From Dyadobacter diqingensis (GTDB lineage: Bacteria > Bacteroidota > Bacteroidia > Cytophagales > Spirosomataceae): a stretch of 64,000 nt of DNA. Both the position numbers and the translations under genes were made by a program. Shown here one piece after another: positions 45,936 through 56,165 of the stretch. Position 1 is the stretch's first letter. The number at the start of each line of letters is the position of its first letter. The notes beneath the pieces were generated by a model that worked only from the letters and a program-made list of their open reading frames with translations, made no database searches and was not told where the DNA came from. Location of the stretch: positions 868,001-932,000 of the forward strand of contig NZ_JAMXKF010000001.1 of NCBI RefSeq assembly GCF_024220585.1, in the 5' to 3' direction.

Positions 45936-47231
45936 ATGAATCCAACAGAGATACAAGCAATAAAAAACCGATTCGGGATCATTGGTACATCTCCGGCACT
46001 CAACCACGCTATCAACGTAGCGGTGCAGGTGGCAGCTACCGATCTGACGGTTTTGATAACAGGAGAAAGCGGAAGTGGAAAAGAATCTTTTTCGAAGATC
46101 ATTCATAGCATCAGTTCCAGAAAACATGGTCCTTTTATAGCCATCAACTGCGGTGCTATTCCCGAAGGAACAATTGATTCGGAGCTGTTCGGACATGAAA
46201 AAGGTGCTTTTACAGGTGCTTTGGATTCAAGAAAAGGATATTTTGAAACAACCAACGGAGGCACCATATTTCTTGATGAAGTAGGTGAAATGCCTTTGGG
46301 AACACAGGCACGGTTACTTCGTGTGCTGGAAAACGGCGAATACATCCGTGTGGGTTCTTCCAAGGTTTTAAAAACCAATGTCCGCGTTGTAGCTGCGACC
46401 AATGTTAATCTTTTAGATGCGGTAAACAATGCCAGATTCAGAGAAGATTTATACTATCGCTTAAACACCGTTCCTATTTATGTACCGCCTTTGCGCGAGC
46501 GTGGCGAGGATGTTTTGCTGCTTTTCAGGAAATTCACCAATGATTTTTCTGAAAGATACCGGACAAAAGCCGTAAGACTTGACGCCGACGCGCGCGAATT
46601 GCTGATGCATTATGACTTCCCCGGTAACATTCGCCAGCTGAAAAATATTGCTGAGCAAATCACGATTCTTGAAACAGATAAAGAACTGCCGATAAATTCT
46701 GCAACCTTAAATCATTACCTTAATCCGATTCAGCCAACAAGCCGTAAGGCGCTGGTTCCATTGAGGCAGGGGGATGATTCTTCAACTTCTTTTTCTGAAA
46801 GAGAGCTGCTTTATAAAGTGTTGTTTGACATGCGCCGTGACATGACAGAACTTAAAAAGCTTGTCAGGAATGTACTGGAAAATGAAAAATATGGCGGCGA
46901 TATTTTAAAAGATCACCAGGAATTGTTCAGTTCACTGAATAATGTGGATCCGATTGTTGCAACACCAACCACCGAACCAACGCGGCTGCTTACCCCACCG
47001 CCCCAACGCACCGTAGATCTGGATCGTTATTCCGATGAACGGGGGGAAATTGAAGACGTACTGCACGTAACAGCCGAAGAAGAATCGCTTTCTCTGGAAG
47101 ACAAGGAAAAGGAAATGATCATCAAGGCACTGAGAAAAAATAATAACAAACGAAAATATGCCGCCAGTGCATTGGGAATTTCGGAGCGAACGTTATACCG
47201 GAAGATCAAGCAATACGATATTGAGGAGTAG
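45936..47231 (+). CDS. sigma-54-interacting transcriptional activator (no receiver domain)
   Basis: This 431-residue protein starts directly with the AAA+ domain (GESGSGKESF Walker A near residue 44; the sigma-54 contact loop GAFTGA near 90; FLDEVGEMP Walker B near 115; FREDLYYRLN; PPLRERGEDV arginine-finger region). It ends with a Fis-type helix-turn-helix (KRKYAASALGISERTLYRKIKQYDI, about 404-428). A low-complexity linker (about 260-385) joins them. With no receiver domain, input must be by another protein or level. The same gene order, activator followed by lptE, recurs in Bacteroidota. The target genes are unknown; it may regulate the envelope genes just downstream. Confidence 0.9.
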   Translation: MNPTEIQAIKNRFGIIGTSPALNHAINVAVQVAATDLTVLITGESGSGKESFSKIIHSISSRKHGPFIAINCGAIPEGTIDSELFGHEKGAFTGALDSRKGYFETTNGGTIFLDEVGEMPLGTQARLLRVLENGEYIRVGSSKVLKTNVRVVAATNVNLLDAVNNARFREDLYYRLNTVPIYVPPLRERGEDVLLLFRKFTNDFSERYRTKAVRLDADARELLMHYDFPGNIRQLKNIAEQITILETDKELPINSATLNHYLNPIQPTSRKALVPLRQGDDSSTSFSERELLYKVLFDMRRDMTELKKLVRNVLENEKYGGDILKDHQELFSSLNNVDPIVATPTTEPTRLLTPPPQRTVDLDRYSDERGEIEDVLHVTAEEESLSLEDKEKEMIIKALRKNNNKRKYAASALGISERTLYRKIKQYDIEE

Positions 47232-47240
47232 AGACGTGTT

Positions 47241-47822
47241 ATGAAAATCGAAGTATCAAAAATGAATTTTAAGAGAAAAAATATTTTGCAAAGATCCATC
47301 ATCTTATCTGCTGCTGCCAGGAGATTTTTGGTGGTATTGTTCATCCTTAATTCTTCATTCTTAATTTCCAGCTGTGGTATTTATTCTTTCACAGGAACGA
47401 GTTTGTCTCCTGATATAAAAACATTTACCATTGTTAACTTTAATATGGGAACGGCCGGTGGACCGTCCGATCTGCCACAAAAGCTGACAGAACAGCTGAA
47501 AGAATATTTTCAGAAAAATACCAGCCTGACCTTGCAGCAAAACGGAGGGGATCTGCTTTTGGAAGGAACGATCACCGGGTATGATGTATTGGCAGCAGCT
47601 CCGACAGCCAATGACCAGGCCGGACTTAACCGGTTGAATGTCACCATTCAGGTTCGGTTCACAAATGCCAAAGATGAAACAAAAAACTTCGACCAGTCAT
47701 TTACTTATTTTGCGGATTTTCCCCAGGATCAAACGCTTAATCAAAATGAATCAAGATTGTTGCCGACCATACAGGAGAATTTAGTGCAGCAGATCTTTAA
47801 TAAATCTGCGGCAGACTGGTAA
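47241..47822 (+). CDS. lptE: LptE-family LPS-assembly lipoprotein
   Basis: This 193-residue protein has a long, basic N-terminus and a lipobox (LISSC, C45; ATG 47262, giving MNFKRKN, is an alternative start). GIYSFTGTSLSPDIKTFTIVNFNM starts the mature protein, and LPQKLTEQLKEYFQKNTSLTL gives the characteristic helix after the first strand. The family plugs the LptD barrel in LPS transport to the outer membrane. It is 9 bases after the sigma-54 activator and 60 bases before the next gene, in one probable operon. Confidence 0.88.
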   Translation: MKIEVSKMNFKRKNILQRSIILSAAARRFLVVLFILNSSFLISSCGIYSFTGTSLSPDIKTFTIVNFNMGTAGGPSDLPQKLTEQLKEYFQKNTSLTLQQNGGDLLLEGTITGYDVLAAAPTANDQAGLNRLNVTIQVRFTNAKDETKNFDQSFTYFADFPQDQTLNQNESRLLPTIQENLVQQIFNKSAADW

Positions 47823-47882
47823 GAGCGGTTCATTTGTTTCAAATTAAATTATTATTTCAAAAAATTAAAACTGAGCGATTTA

Positions 47883-48560
47883 ATGGCAATCGTTGATAAA
47901 GAAACGTTTAGTCGTTTGGTAAAATATCCGAATGACCTTGATGTAGCGGTTATCCCCAAACTTGAAGCGACCATCAAGGCATTCCCCTATTGTCAGATAT
48001 CGTATTCGCTGCTGGCCAAGGCCGCGCAGCTTAGCGATTCGGACCAGTTGACCGACAGCACGCCCCGTGCAGCTGCCTACGCACTGAGCCGGATTGCATT
48101 GCAGCAGCTTGTGGAGGGAAAATACAAAACTTATGACAGTGACGTTGAGCAGGAAACAGATGTACTGATAGAAGAACCGGCACCTGCCAGTGAAGATATT
48201 CTCGAAACCATTCAGTCCATTGAGGTGAAAGCGCCAACAGCTTCCCAGATATCTGAATTACAGAAAAAGCAACAGCAGATCATTCAGGGTTTTATAAAAA
48301 ATAATCCGAGAATGGGGCCGATCAGGCAGGACAATAACACCGAACCGCCGGCACTGGACCTAACCGGACGGGTTGCTCAAAATAATTCTCCGGAATCTTT
48401 TGGAGGAGGAATTGAAACAGAAGCATTTGCCAAAATTCTGGTTCGTCAGGGTAAAACTGATAAGGCAATTGACATATATCAAAAATTGATTTTGAAAAAA
48501 CCAGAAAAAAAGGATTACTTTGCGAAAAAATTAAGTGAACTGATTCATAACCGATCCTAG
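47883..48560 (+). CDS. conserved Bacteroidota protein with C-terminal TPR-like helix
   Basis: This 225-residue acidic soluble protein has no signal peptide. Residues 1-90 look helical with a repeat pattern (PNDLDVAVIPKLEATIKAFPYCQISYSLLAKAA), reminiscent of a degenerate TPR. The middle (about 95-165) is low-complexity and rich in Glu, Gln, Pro and Asn, and a C-terminal helix pair (ETEAFAKILVRQGKTDKAIDIYQKLILKKPEK) is TPR-like. I recall similar proteins between lptE and secG in Cytophagales. The function is not established; a protein-interaction role in envelope biogenesis is a guess from context. Confidence 0.6.
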   Translation: MAIVDKETFSRLVKYPNDLDVAVIPKLEATIKAFPYCQISYSLLAKAAQLSDSDQLTDSTPRAAAYALSRIALQQLVEGKYKTYDSDVEQETDVLIEEPAPASEDILETIQSIEVKAPTASQISELQKKQQQIIQGFIKNNPRMGPIRQDNNTEPPALDLTGRVAQNNSPESFGGGIETEAFAKILVRQGKTDKAIDIYQKLILKKPEKKDYFAKKLSELIHNRS

Positions 48561-48613
48561 CTTTCACTTACTTATTAATTGCGTATTCATTCATTCTATA
48601 TTATATACAAGGC

Positions 48614-48994
48614 ATGTATTTGGGTTTGATTATTCTGGTTGCGATCATCGCAGTATTGTTGATTCTGGTAGTATTGGTGCAAAATTCAAAAGGAGGAGGA
48701 CTTTCGAGTGAATTTAGCGGAGCCGGTACTGCACAAATGTTTGGTGTTAAAAAGACCACTGATTTATTAGAACAAATCACCTGGGGATTGGCAGCCGGTA
48801 TTATTGTCATCTCATTGGCTTCGTATGTTATTGCCAGCGGCGGTTCATCTGATGCAGGTGGCATTAACAGTGTGAACATTGAAAAAGCACAAAATACAGT
48901 AATCCCTGGCGCGAAATTGCCAGCAGCTCCTGCACCGGGCGCAACAGCTCCGGCCGAAACAGCACCAGCAGCTCCTGCGGATACGACGAAATAA
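48614..48994 (+). CDS. secG: preprotein translocase subunit SecG
   Basis: This 126-residue protein has two transmembrane helices (about 3-22 and 53-75) and the SecG core between them: VVLVQNSKGGGLSSEFSGAGTAQMFGVKKTTDLLEQITW. SecG stabilises SecYEG and aids SecA-driven export. The C-terminal tail (about 80-126) is Ala/Pro-rich (APAPGATAPAETAPAAPAD) and low-complexity, longer than in enteric bacteria but common in Bacteroidota. It ends the lptE-containing cluster at a terminator. Confidence 0.93.
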   Translation: MYLGLIILVAIIAVLLILVVLVQNSKGGGLSSEFSGAGTAQMFGVKKTTDLLEQITWGLAAGIIVISLASYVIASGGSSDAGGINSVNIEKAQNTVIPGAKLPAAPAPGATAPAETAPAAPADTTK

Positions 48995-49016
48995 TAAAAA
49001 ACGTTAAGTTTTTGAG

Positions 49017-49056
49017 ATAGCTTATAAAGACAGATCAAACTGTTTTTATAAGCTAT
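49017..49056 (+). terminator. terminator downstream of secG
   Basis: Arms ATAGCTTATAAA (49017-49028) and TTTATAAGCTAT (49045-49056) are perfect, followed by TTTTTT. It begins 23 bases after the secG stop. Confidence 0.85.
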
Positions 49057-49064
49057 TTTTTTGG

Positions 49065-49140
49065 GGCTGACGATTGACCGCCGACGATTGACGACCGGCA
49101 GTCAATGGTCAATGGTCTATCGTCATTCACCAACCGTCAA
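49065..49140. repeat. short GACGATTGAC / GTCAATGGTC repeat cluster
   Basis: GACGATTGAC occurs twice about 15 bases apart, then GTCAATGGTCAATGGTC and later TCGTCA and CCGTCAAC, which are partly inverted relatives. The cluster fills the gap between the secG terminator and the convergent gene's stop. Confidence 0.5.
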
Positions 49141-49142
49141 CC

Positions 49143-49850
49143 CTACGCCGCATTCATCTGCTTCACCATAAGCCTCTGCACCACCGGCAGCAGCGTTTCT
49201 TCCAAAGGATAATCGTATTTGGATTCCACCACATAGGTGGCAGGATTAGGCCAGGCTTGAAATTTTCTTGTCAGGTCAATTTTTATCTGCTCGATTGTCG
49301 TGCCTATGGATGTCCGCACGGAATCAATCAATACTGTTTTTAAATATCTTTCCCGCATTTCATTGTAAAGCGCCAGCTGATATCTGAAAATCGTTACCAT
49401 TCTTTCATAACTGTTCAGAAAAAAAAGATAGCCTTCTTCTGTTCTTAGCGGAACAATGCCAACCGGTGAAATTTTAATATTTTCTCCCACCTCCGAAAAC
49501 CGGTCAACACCTTCACTCATGGCGCTGGAAAACCGGGGAATCGCAAAATCAAGAATGTAATTCAACTCGGAAAGATATACGTCGTCATGCAGCGTATCTT
49601 CATACACCAGTTTCGCAGCGGACATATCCAGTCCTTTTAATGTTTTTGGAAAAGAATTCCTGATTGCATTCTTGTTGGACTGCAAAAGTGTGCATGTTTC
49701 CAGGTGTAATTTCAAATCCTGCAAAGAAGGATAGAGGCGGTTGGAGGTAAACTCGCCGTTAATGTGCTGAAGATAGTCCAGCAGCACATATTTTTTGTAC
49801 TCAAAATCAAAAATACCTTCTGTCAACCAATCATCATGAAGTTTCGTCAT
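49143..49850 (-). CDS. conserved hypothetical protein
   Basis: This 235-residue soluble, largely helical protein has no signal peptide or recognised domain. The start is DDWLTEGIFDFEYKKYVLLDYLQHINGEF; a central KISPVGIVPLRTEEGYLFFLNSYERMVTIFRYQLALYNEMRERY and a late IDLTRKFQAWPNPATYVVESKYDYPLEETLLPV give it a clear, conserved-looking order. I recall proteins of this kind in Cytophagales with no assigned function. It is monocistronic, divergent from groES across a 232-base gap. Confidence 0.6.
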   Translation of the reverse strand: MTKLHDDWLTEGIFDFEYKKYVLLDYLQHINGEFTSNRLYPSLQDLKLHLETCTLLQSNKNAIRNSFPKTLKGLDMSAAKLVYEDTLHDDVYLSELNYILDFAIPRFSSAMSEGVDRFSEVGENIKISPVGIVPLRTEEGYLFFLNSYERMVTIFRYQLALYNEMRERYLKTVLIDSVRTSIGTTIEQIKIDLTRKFQAWPNPATYVVESKYDYPLEETLLPVVQRLMVKQMNAA

Positions 49851-50082
49851 TGTGTGCAGCAGTTTGATCCTGGTAAAATTTAATCAATTCCGGCGACATC
49901 TCAAACGATTGTATTTACCTGACACATAAATTACTACAAAATTCATATTTCAGCTCGTTTACATACAAAATTGTCATGCACCTCCTGAAAAAATGTCAGA
50001 ACATAGGTGCTGGCATAGATTGTGCTTTATAGTGGCAGGTCATATCAATTACTGACAACTTAAAAATAAACGCTTAATATCT

Positions 50083-50379
50083 ATGTCAACTTTAGCAGAA
50101 ATACAAGTGAACGTACAACCTCTGGCTGACCGTGTTCTTGTAGAACCAGCCCCAGCCGAAGAAAAAACAGCATTTGGTATCATTATCCCTGATACTGCAA
50201 AAGAAAAACCACAACGTGGTACAGTAGTGGCAGTTGGCCCAGGTAAAAAAGATGAGCCTATGACCGTTAAGGTAGGTGACACCGTATTATACGGAAAATA
50301 TTCCGGTACTGAATTGGCGTACGAAGGCAAAGACTGTCTGATTATGCGTGAATCAGATATCTACGCTATCATTGGCTAG
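50083..50379 (+). CDS. groES: co-chaperonin GroES
   Basis: This 98-residue GroES has the mobile-loop and dome motifs [45 protein letters not shown] and the late [30 protein letters not shown]. It caps the GroEL chamber. GroEL follows after 60 bases. The 232-base upstream gap contains no HrcA/CIRCE inverted repeat (TTAGCACTC-N9-GAGTGCTAA), so heat-shock control is not by that route here. Confidence 0.97.
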   Translation: MSTLAEIQVNVQPLADRVLVEPAPAEEKTAFGIIIPDTAKEKPQRGTVVAVGPGKKDEPMTVKVGDTVLYGKYSGTELAYEGKDCLIMRESDIYAIIG

Positions 50380-50439
50380 TCGTCTGACACAATAAGTATT
50401 TAACAATTCCAAAAGAAAAAATTAAAACGATTAATTAGT

Positions 50440-52071
<1,632 letters not shown>

Positions 52072-52102
52072 TTCATCCGGGTCACATATATATTAAGGCA
52101 AA

Positions 52103-52136
52103 AAATAGCCGTCCGGAAAATTCCGGACGGCTATTT
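52103..52136. terminator. terminator after groEL (copy 1)
   Basis: Arms AAATAGCCGTCCGGAA (52103-52118) and TTCCGGACGGCTATTT (52121-52136) with a 2-base loop, 31 bases after the groEL stop. Confidence 0.85.
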
Positions 52137-52236
52137 GCTTTACTCAACGTTATGAAAATCTCCAACCCTTAGGAAATTTATATTGAGACTGACCTTTTCA
52201 CAAGAGGTCACATATCTTCAAAAAATATTTCGTTTA

Positions 52237-52397
52237 TTTTTTATCTGTCATTCAGGTATATAAAAAAATGACCGTCCGGAATCTCCGGACGGCTATTTAC
52301 TTTACTCAACGTTATGAAAAACTTCGCCCTTATGACGTGGTCATGAAAGGGAAGTCACACTTAAAACAAAAAATATTAACAATTTGTTTATTTTTTC
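52237..52397. repeat. second unit of a ~161-bp tandem duplication
   Basis: The sequence at about 52237-52397 is a diverged copy of 52076-52236. Shared parts are the CCGTCCGGA/TCCGGACGG hairpin (copy 2 at 52272-52292), CTATTT-CTTTACTCAACGTTATGAAAA, GTCACA and TTTATTTTTT. The 332-base gap 52072-52403 is almost entirely these two units and holds no gene. Confidence 0.7.
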
Positions 52398-52403
52398 TTC
52401 ACG

Positions 52404-53066
52404 TTATTCCAGCATTCTTCCATCCTGCATGACAATACGCCTGTCAGCCATTTCGGCCAGATCTTCATTGTGTGTTACAATAATGAAAGTATGACCCAGT
52501 TCGTCTCTTAATCTGAAAAATAACTGATGCAGATCCAAGGCATTCTGAGAATCCAGGTTACCGCTTGGTTCGTCGGCCAACACAATCGCAGGCTTGTTTA
52601 ACAACGCTCTGGCAACTGCCACCCGCTGTTGCTCTCCACCGGAAAGTTGCGAGGGCAAATGATCCATCCGGTCAGACAGACCCAACAAACCCAATAACTC
52701 CTCGCCTCTTCTTTTTATTTCTTTTTCACTAAGGTTTCCGTTGATATAACCCGGCATACAGGCATTTTCCAGCGCCGTAAATTCGGCAAGCAGATTGTGG
52801 AATTGAAAGATAAAACCAATCTCCTCATTCCTGAATTTTGCCAGCTCCTTATCGCCCAGGGAAGAAACTTTCGTATTACCGATAAATACTTCTCCCTCGT
52901 CGGGGCGGTCGAGCGTACCCAGGATATGCAGCAACGTACTTTTACCTGCACCGGAAGCGCCAACGATCGCGACAACCTCTCCGCTATTCACCTCAATATC
53001 TATTCCTTTCAAAACTTGTAAGGCGCCATATGTACGCTTTATTCCCCTGGCCTGAAGTAAATTCAT
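52404..53066 (-). CDS. lolD: ABC transporter ATP-binding protein (LolD-like)
   Basis: This 220-residue ATPase of the MacB/LolD group has Walker A GASGAGKST (36-44), Q-loop FIFQFHNLLAEFTALEN, signature LSGGEQQRVAVARALLN, Walker B IVLADEPSGNLD and switch His in VTHNED. FHNLLAEFTALENACMPG is the LolD-like Q-loop region. LolD powers release of lipoproteins from the inner membrane to LolA. There is no permease gene adjacent, which is common for lolD in this group, so the partner cannot be shown and the name remains probable only. Confidence 0.8.
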   Translation of the reverse strand: MNLLQARGIKRTYGALQVLKGIDIEVNSGEVVAIVGASGAGKSTLLHILGTLDRPDEGEVFIGNTKVSSLGDKELAKFRNEEIGFIFQFHNLLAEFTALENACMPGYINGNLSEKEIKRRGEELLGLLGLSDRMDHLPSQLSGGEQQRVAVARALLNKPAIVLADEPSGNLDSQNALDLHQLFFRLRDELGHTFIIVTHNEDLAEMADRRIVMQDGRMLE

Positions 53067-53154
53067 ATTATGAAAAGATAATTAGGTAAAAAGCTACCCC
53101 CGTTTTGATTAATTCCTTAATTTGCCGTGAAAATACCAATTTACTTTTATACTC

Positions 53155-54378
53155 ATGAATATTCACGAATATCAAGGCAAAAGTGTCCTGAAAAAATACG
53201 GCGTACGTATTCAGGAAGGACTCGTAGCCGACACCCCTGACAAGGCGGTGGAAGTCGCCCGTGAGATTAGCCAGCAAACAGGTACCAAATGGTATGTGGT
53301 TAAATCACAAATTCACGCGGGTGGGCGTGGTAAAGGCAGAATTGTAGGCAGCGAACAACGTGGTGTCGCTTTGGCCAAGTCTGTTGAGGATGTGCGTACA
53401 ATATCGAATAACATTCTGGGAAAAGTACTTGTTACACACCAGACTGGTCCTGAAGGAAAGCGTGTAAACAAGGTTCTTATTGCTGAGGACGTTTACTATC
53501 CAGGTCCTACGGAGCCAAAAGAATACTACCTTTCTATCCTTCTTGACAGAGGCAGAAACTGTAATGTCATCATGGCAAGTACAGAAGGCGGTATGGATAT
53601 CGAGGAGGTTGCCGAGCACACTCCTGAAAAAATCATGAAAGAGTGGATTGATCCACGTGTTGGTTTACAACCATTCCAGGCTCGTAAAGTTGCTTTTGCA
53701 CTAGGTCTGGAAGGCGACGCTTTCAAAGAAATGGTTAAATTTATCACTGCTCTGTACAAAGCCTACATTGAGAGTGATTCAGCGATGTTTGAAATCAACC
53801 CGGTTTTAAAAACATCTGATAATAAAATTCTTGCCGTTGATGCAAAAGTTGATTTGGATGACAACGCTTTGTACCGTCACCCGGATCTTGCAGAAATGCG
53901 CGATACCAACGAAGAAGATCCTTTGGAAGTAGAAGCAGGCGCTAATAACCTGAACTACGTGAAACTGGACGGAAACGTAGGTTGTATGGTAAACGGTGCA
54001 GGACTTGCCATGGCAACAATGGACCTTATCAAGCTTTCAGGCGGCGAGCCGGCTAACTTCCTTGATGTTGGAGGTGGAGCGAACGCGCGTACCGTAGAAG
54101 CAGGTTTCCGTATCATCCTGAAAGATCCTAACGTTAAGGCGATCCTTATCAATATCTTTGGTGGTATCGTACGTTGCGACCGTGTTGCATCAGGTGTTGT
54201 TGAAGCTTACAAAGCGATCGGCGAAATTCCTGTTCCAATTATCGTTCGTTTACAAGGAACTAACGCAGAAGAAGGAGCCCGTATCATTAACGAATCAGGC
54301 TTGAAAGTTTCTTCGGCTATCGAATTTAAAGAAGCGGCTGCAAAAGTTTCAGAAGTATTGGCTGAACTGGGCGTTTAA
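53155..54378 (+). CDS. sucC: succinate--CoA ligase (ADP-forming) beta subunit
   Basis: This 407-residue SucC has an ATP-grasp domain starting MNIHEYQGKSVLKKYGV and GTKWYVVKSQIHAGGRGKGR (ATP-binding). The later NPVLKTSDNKILAVDAKVDLDDNALYRHPDL and FLDVGGGANARTVEAGFRIIL stretches form the CoA-ligase part, with GIVRCDRVASGV. In the TCA cycle it makes succinate and ATP from succinyl-CoA with the SucD alpha subunit, which is not adjacent. It is divergent from the LolD-like gene across 88 bases. Confidence 0.97.
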   Translation: MNIHEYQGKSVLKKYGVRIQEGLVADTPDKAVEVAREISQQTGTKWYVVKSQIHAGGRGKGRIVGSEQRGVALAKSVEDVRTISNNILGKVLVTHQTGPEGKRVNKVLIAEDVYYPGPTEPKEYYLSILLDRGRNCNVIMASTEGGMDIEEVAEHTPEKIMKEWIDPRVGLQPFQARKVAFALGLEGDAFKEMVKFITALYKAYIESDSAMFEINPVLKTSDNKILAVDAKVDLDDNALYRHPDLAEMRDTNEEDPLEVEAGANNLNYVKLDGNVGCMVNGAGLAMATMDLIKLSGGEPANFLDVGGGANARTVEAGFRIILKDPNVKAILINIFGGIVRCDRVASGVVEAYKAIGEIPVPIIVRLQGTNAEEGARIINESGLKVSSAIEFKEAAAKVSEVLAELGV

Positions 54379-54398
54379 TTCTTTCAATTATTATAACA

Positions 54399-54430
54399 AA
54401 AAATGGCGACTCAAACGGGTCGCCATTTTT
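54399..54430 (+). terminator. terminator downstream of sucC
   Basis: Arms AAAAATGGCGAC (54399-54410) and GTCGCCATTTTT (54419-54430) are perfect with an 8-base loop, 21 bases past the sucC stop. Confidence 0.9.
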
Positions 54431-54494
54431 GTTACAGATTAGGCCGCCCTTTAAGCTTGTATTATACTGATAAACAGAGTATTGTAAAAATACC

Positions 54495-54534
54495 AAACCC
54501 CGAATATGCCATTATCTGGTATAATTCGGGGTTT
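54495..54534. terminator. hairpin near the left edge of the IS element
   Basis: Arms AAACCCCGAA (54495-54504) and TTCGGGGTTT (54525-54534), followed by TTGC. It lies between the sucC terminator and the transposase start; it may insulate the IS gene from read-through or be part of the IS end. The exact IS boundary cannot be fixed by eye. Confidence 0.6.
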
Positions 54535-54572
54535 TTGCTTATCTTAAGGTTACCACACTTCAAAATAAGCGC

Positions 54573-55926
54573 ATGCAATTTACTCTATTTCCTCTAGATT
54601 TCGAATACACCTCAAAATGGTACAATTTCAAGACCACAGAACTTGGCCGTATACATGATTGTGTCGATTGGGATGGCTTGACAGCATTATTACCTAAGAA
54701 GGAGACTCTTCGTGGAGCTCCCTCATGGCTACCTCAAAAAGGCCTATTGGGGATGATGTTTTTAAAGCATTATACGGGTTTGAGCGACGAGAAACTACTT
54801 GCTCGTTTTAATACGGATTGGGCGATGCAGCTTTTTTGCGGAATGCTGTTAACTGACAATGAATCAATTAAAGACAATTCATTCATTTCCAAAGTACGGT
54901 GCTACTTGGGACGTAATGTAGATATGATAGAGGTCCAAAAAGTCTTGATTAAAGCCTGGAAGAAGGAAATTCCTGATAAAAATGTGCTTTTGATGGATGC
55001 TACTTGTTATGAAGTTCATCTACGCTTTCCGACAGATGTCAAAATACTGTGGGAAAGCTGTGGGTGGATCTGGGAGAAGAAGATCTCTGAACTTTGTAAA
55101 CTCAATAAGCTGCGCCTGCCTCGCTCAAAATACAAAGAGCAAAAAATCAAAACCACTACATATAGTAAAATCAGGAAAAAGACTCATCGAAAAACTAAGG
55201 CTAGAAAGAATGCTTTATTGAAGCTATTGGCGAAGGGTATTGAAATCTACCAGGACTTACTAAATCAAGTTCACGGCCGTGGACTAACGGAGATAGATTC
55301 AAAGACTTTCAAAACCATTAAACTGGTCTATCAGCAACAGAAACACCATTTTAATCACCCCAACGCAAAGATAAAGGATCGGATTGTTAGCATTTACAAG
55401 CCATATATTAGACCGATTGTTCGTGGTAAAGAAAATAAACCGGTCGAGTTTGGGCTAAAAGCTCACAAACTTCAAGTAGGTGGGATTAGCATTTTGGAGC
55501 ATGTGAGCTACAAGGCTTTTAACGAGTGTAAAAGACTAAAAACTAGCATCTTAAAGCATAAGATCATATTTGGTCAATGTTCACATGTAGGGGCAGATGC
55601 CATTTACGCTACTAATGAAAATAGGAAATTCACCACCAAAGAAGCCATTATTACAAACTTCATTAGAAAAGGAAGGGGAAAGGATGATAAACCCACCAAA
55701 CTAATCAAGACGGTTCTCAACAAAGAAAGGTCAACCCGTCTAGAACCGGGCGGCCGGAGCCGGGAGCTTCGGAAATGAAAAGGAGCACTATGGTCTCAAA
55801 AAAATCAAAGCTCGGAAATCCGAAACAGAGCTAGTCTGGCTGTATTTTGGGGTTTTGACAGCCAATTGCGTATTAATAGCAAAACGACGGCACGGCAAAA
55901 AACAGGAAGTTAAAATCGCCGCCTAA
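54573..55926 (+). pseudogene. IS1182/IS5-like DDE transposase, frameshifted
   Basis: The start MQFTLFPLDFEYTSKWYNFKTTELGRIHDCVDW and LGMMFLKHYTGLSDEKLLARFNTDWAMQLFCG match IS1182-type transposases with a DUF772-like N-terminus. Candidate acidic residues are in LLMDATCYE and HVGADAIYATNENRK. The first frame ends at 55778 after a 16-base GC-rich insertion at about 55746-55761 (CCGGGCGGCCGGAGCC). Removing it restores RLEGSFGNEKEHYGL and a frame running to TAA 55924-55926. The insertion falls directly after the Glu of the E-x-x-F-G-x-x-K signature, so the protein is very probably inactive. The region is AT-rich compared with neighbours. Confidence 0.88.
55746..55761 (+). other. 16-bp GC-rich insertion disrupting the transposase
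   Basis: CCGGGCGGCCGGAGCC is all but pure G+C in an AT-rich gene; with the next bases it is bounded by a CCGGG direct repeat (55746-55750 and 55760-55764). Deleting 16 bases at this place restores the frame exactly. It may be an insertion scar or, less likely, a sequencing or assembly artefact. Confidence 0.75.
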
Positions 55927-56024
55927 ATCAATTATCTTAATACCTTTTACATTCTTTGAAAACACGAAGAGCAGGAAAGCTATCCCCTTTTTGCATACAT
56001 TATACCACATAAATAAAAACAGCA

Positions 56025-56064
56025 AACACAAAACTGTATTATTCCAAGTTTGCGTCTGCTGTTT
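56025..56064. terminator. imperfect hairpin right of the IS element
   Basis: An arm near 56025-56043 (AAACAGCAAACACAAAACT) pairs imperfectly with one near 56047-56064 (AGTTTGCGTCTGCTGTTT), with a short loop containing ATTATTCC. It may be an IS end or terminator. Confidence 0.4.
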
Positions 56065-56165
56065 CAATAATTAGGTCGCCTAAATTCAGATCTTACTCTG
56101 ATTAATTCTCACTTGAAAATGAATTTCCAAGGAAAGCCAGATTATTTTTCGAGGAAAGTTATTTC

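Noticed and set aside
49851..50082. HrcA/CIRCE operator before groES
   Set aside because: No TTAGCACTC-N9-GAGTGCTAA inverted repeat is present in the gap.
54403..54597. A 64-codon open frame between sucC and the transposase
   Set aside because: It runs through two hairpins, has no family resemblance, and overlaps the transposase start.
55746..55778. Programmed frameshifting in the transposase
   Set aside because: There is no slippery heptamer; the frame loss is explained exactly by 16 extra GC-rich bases.
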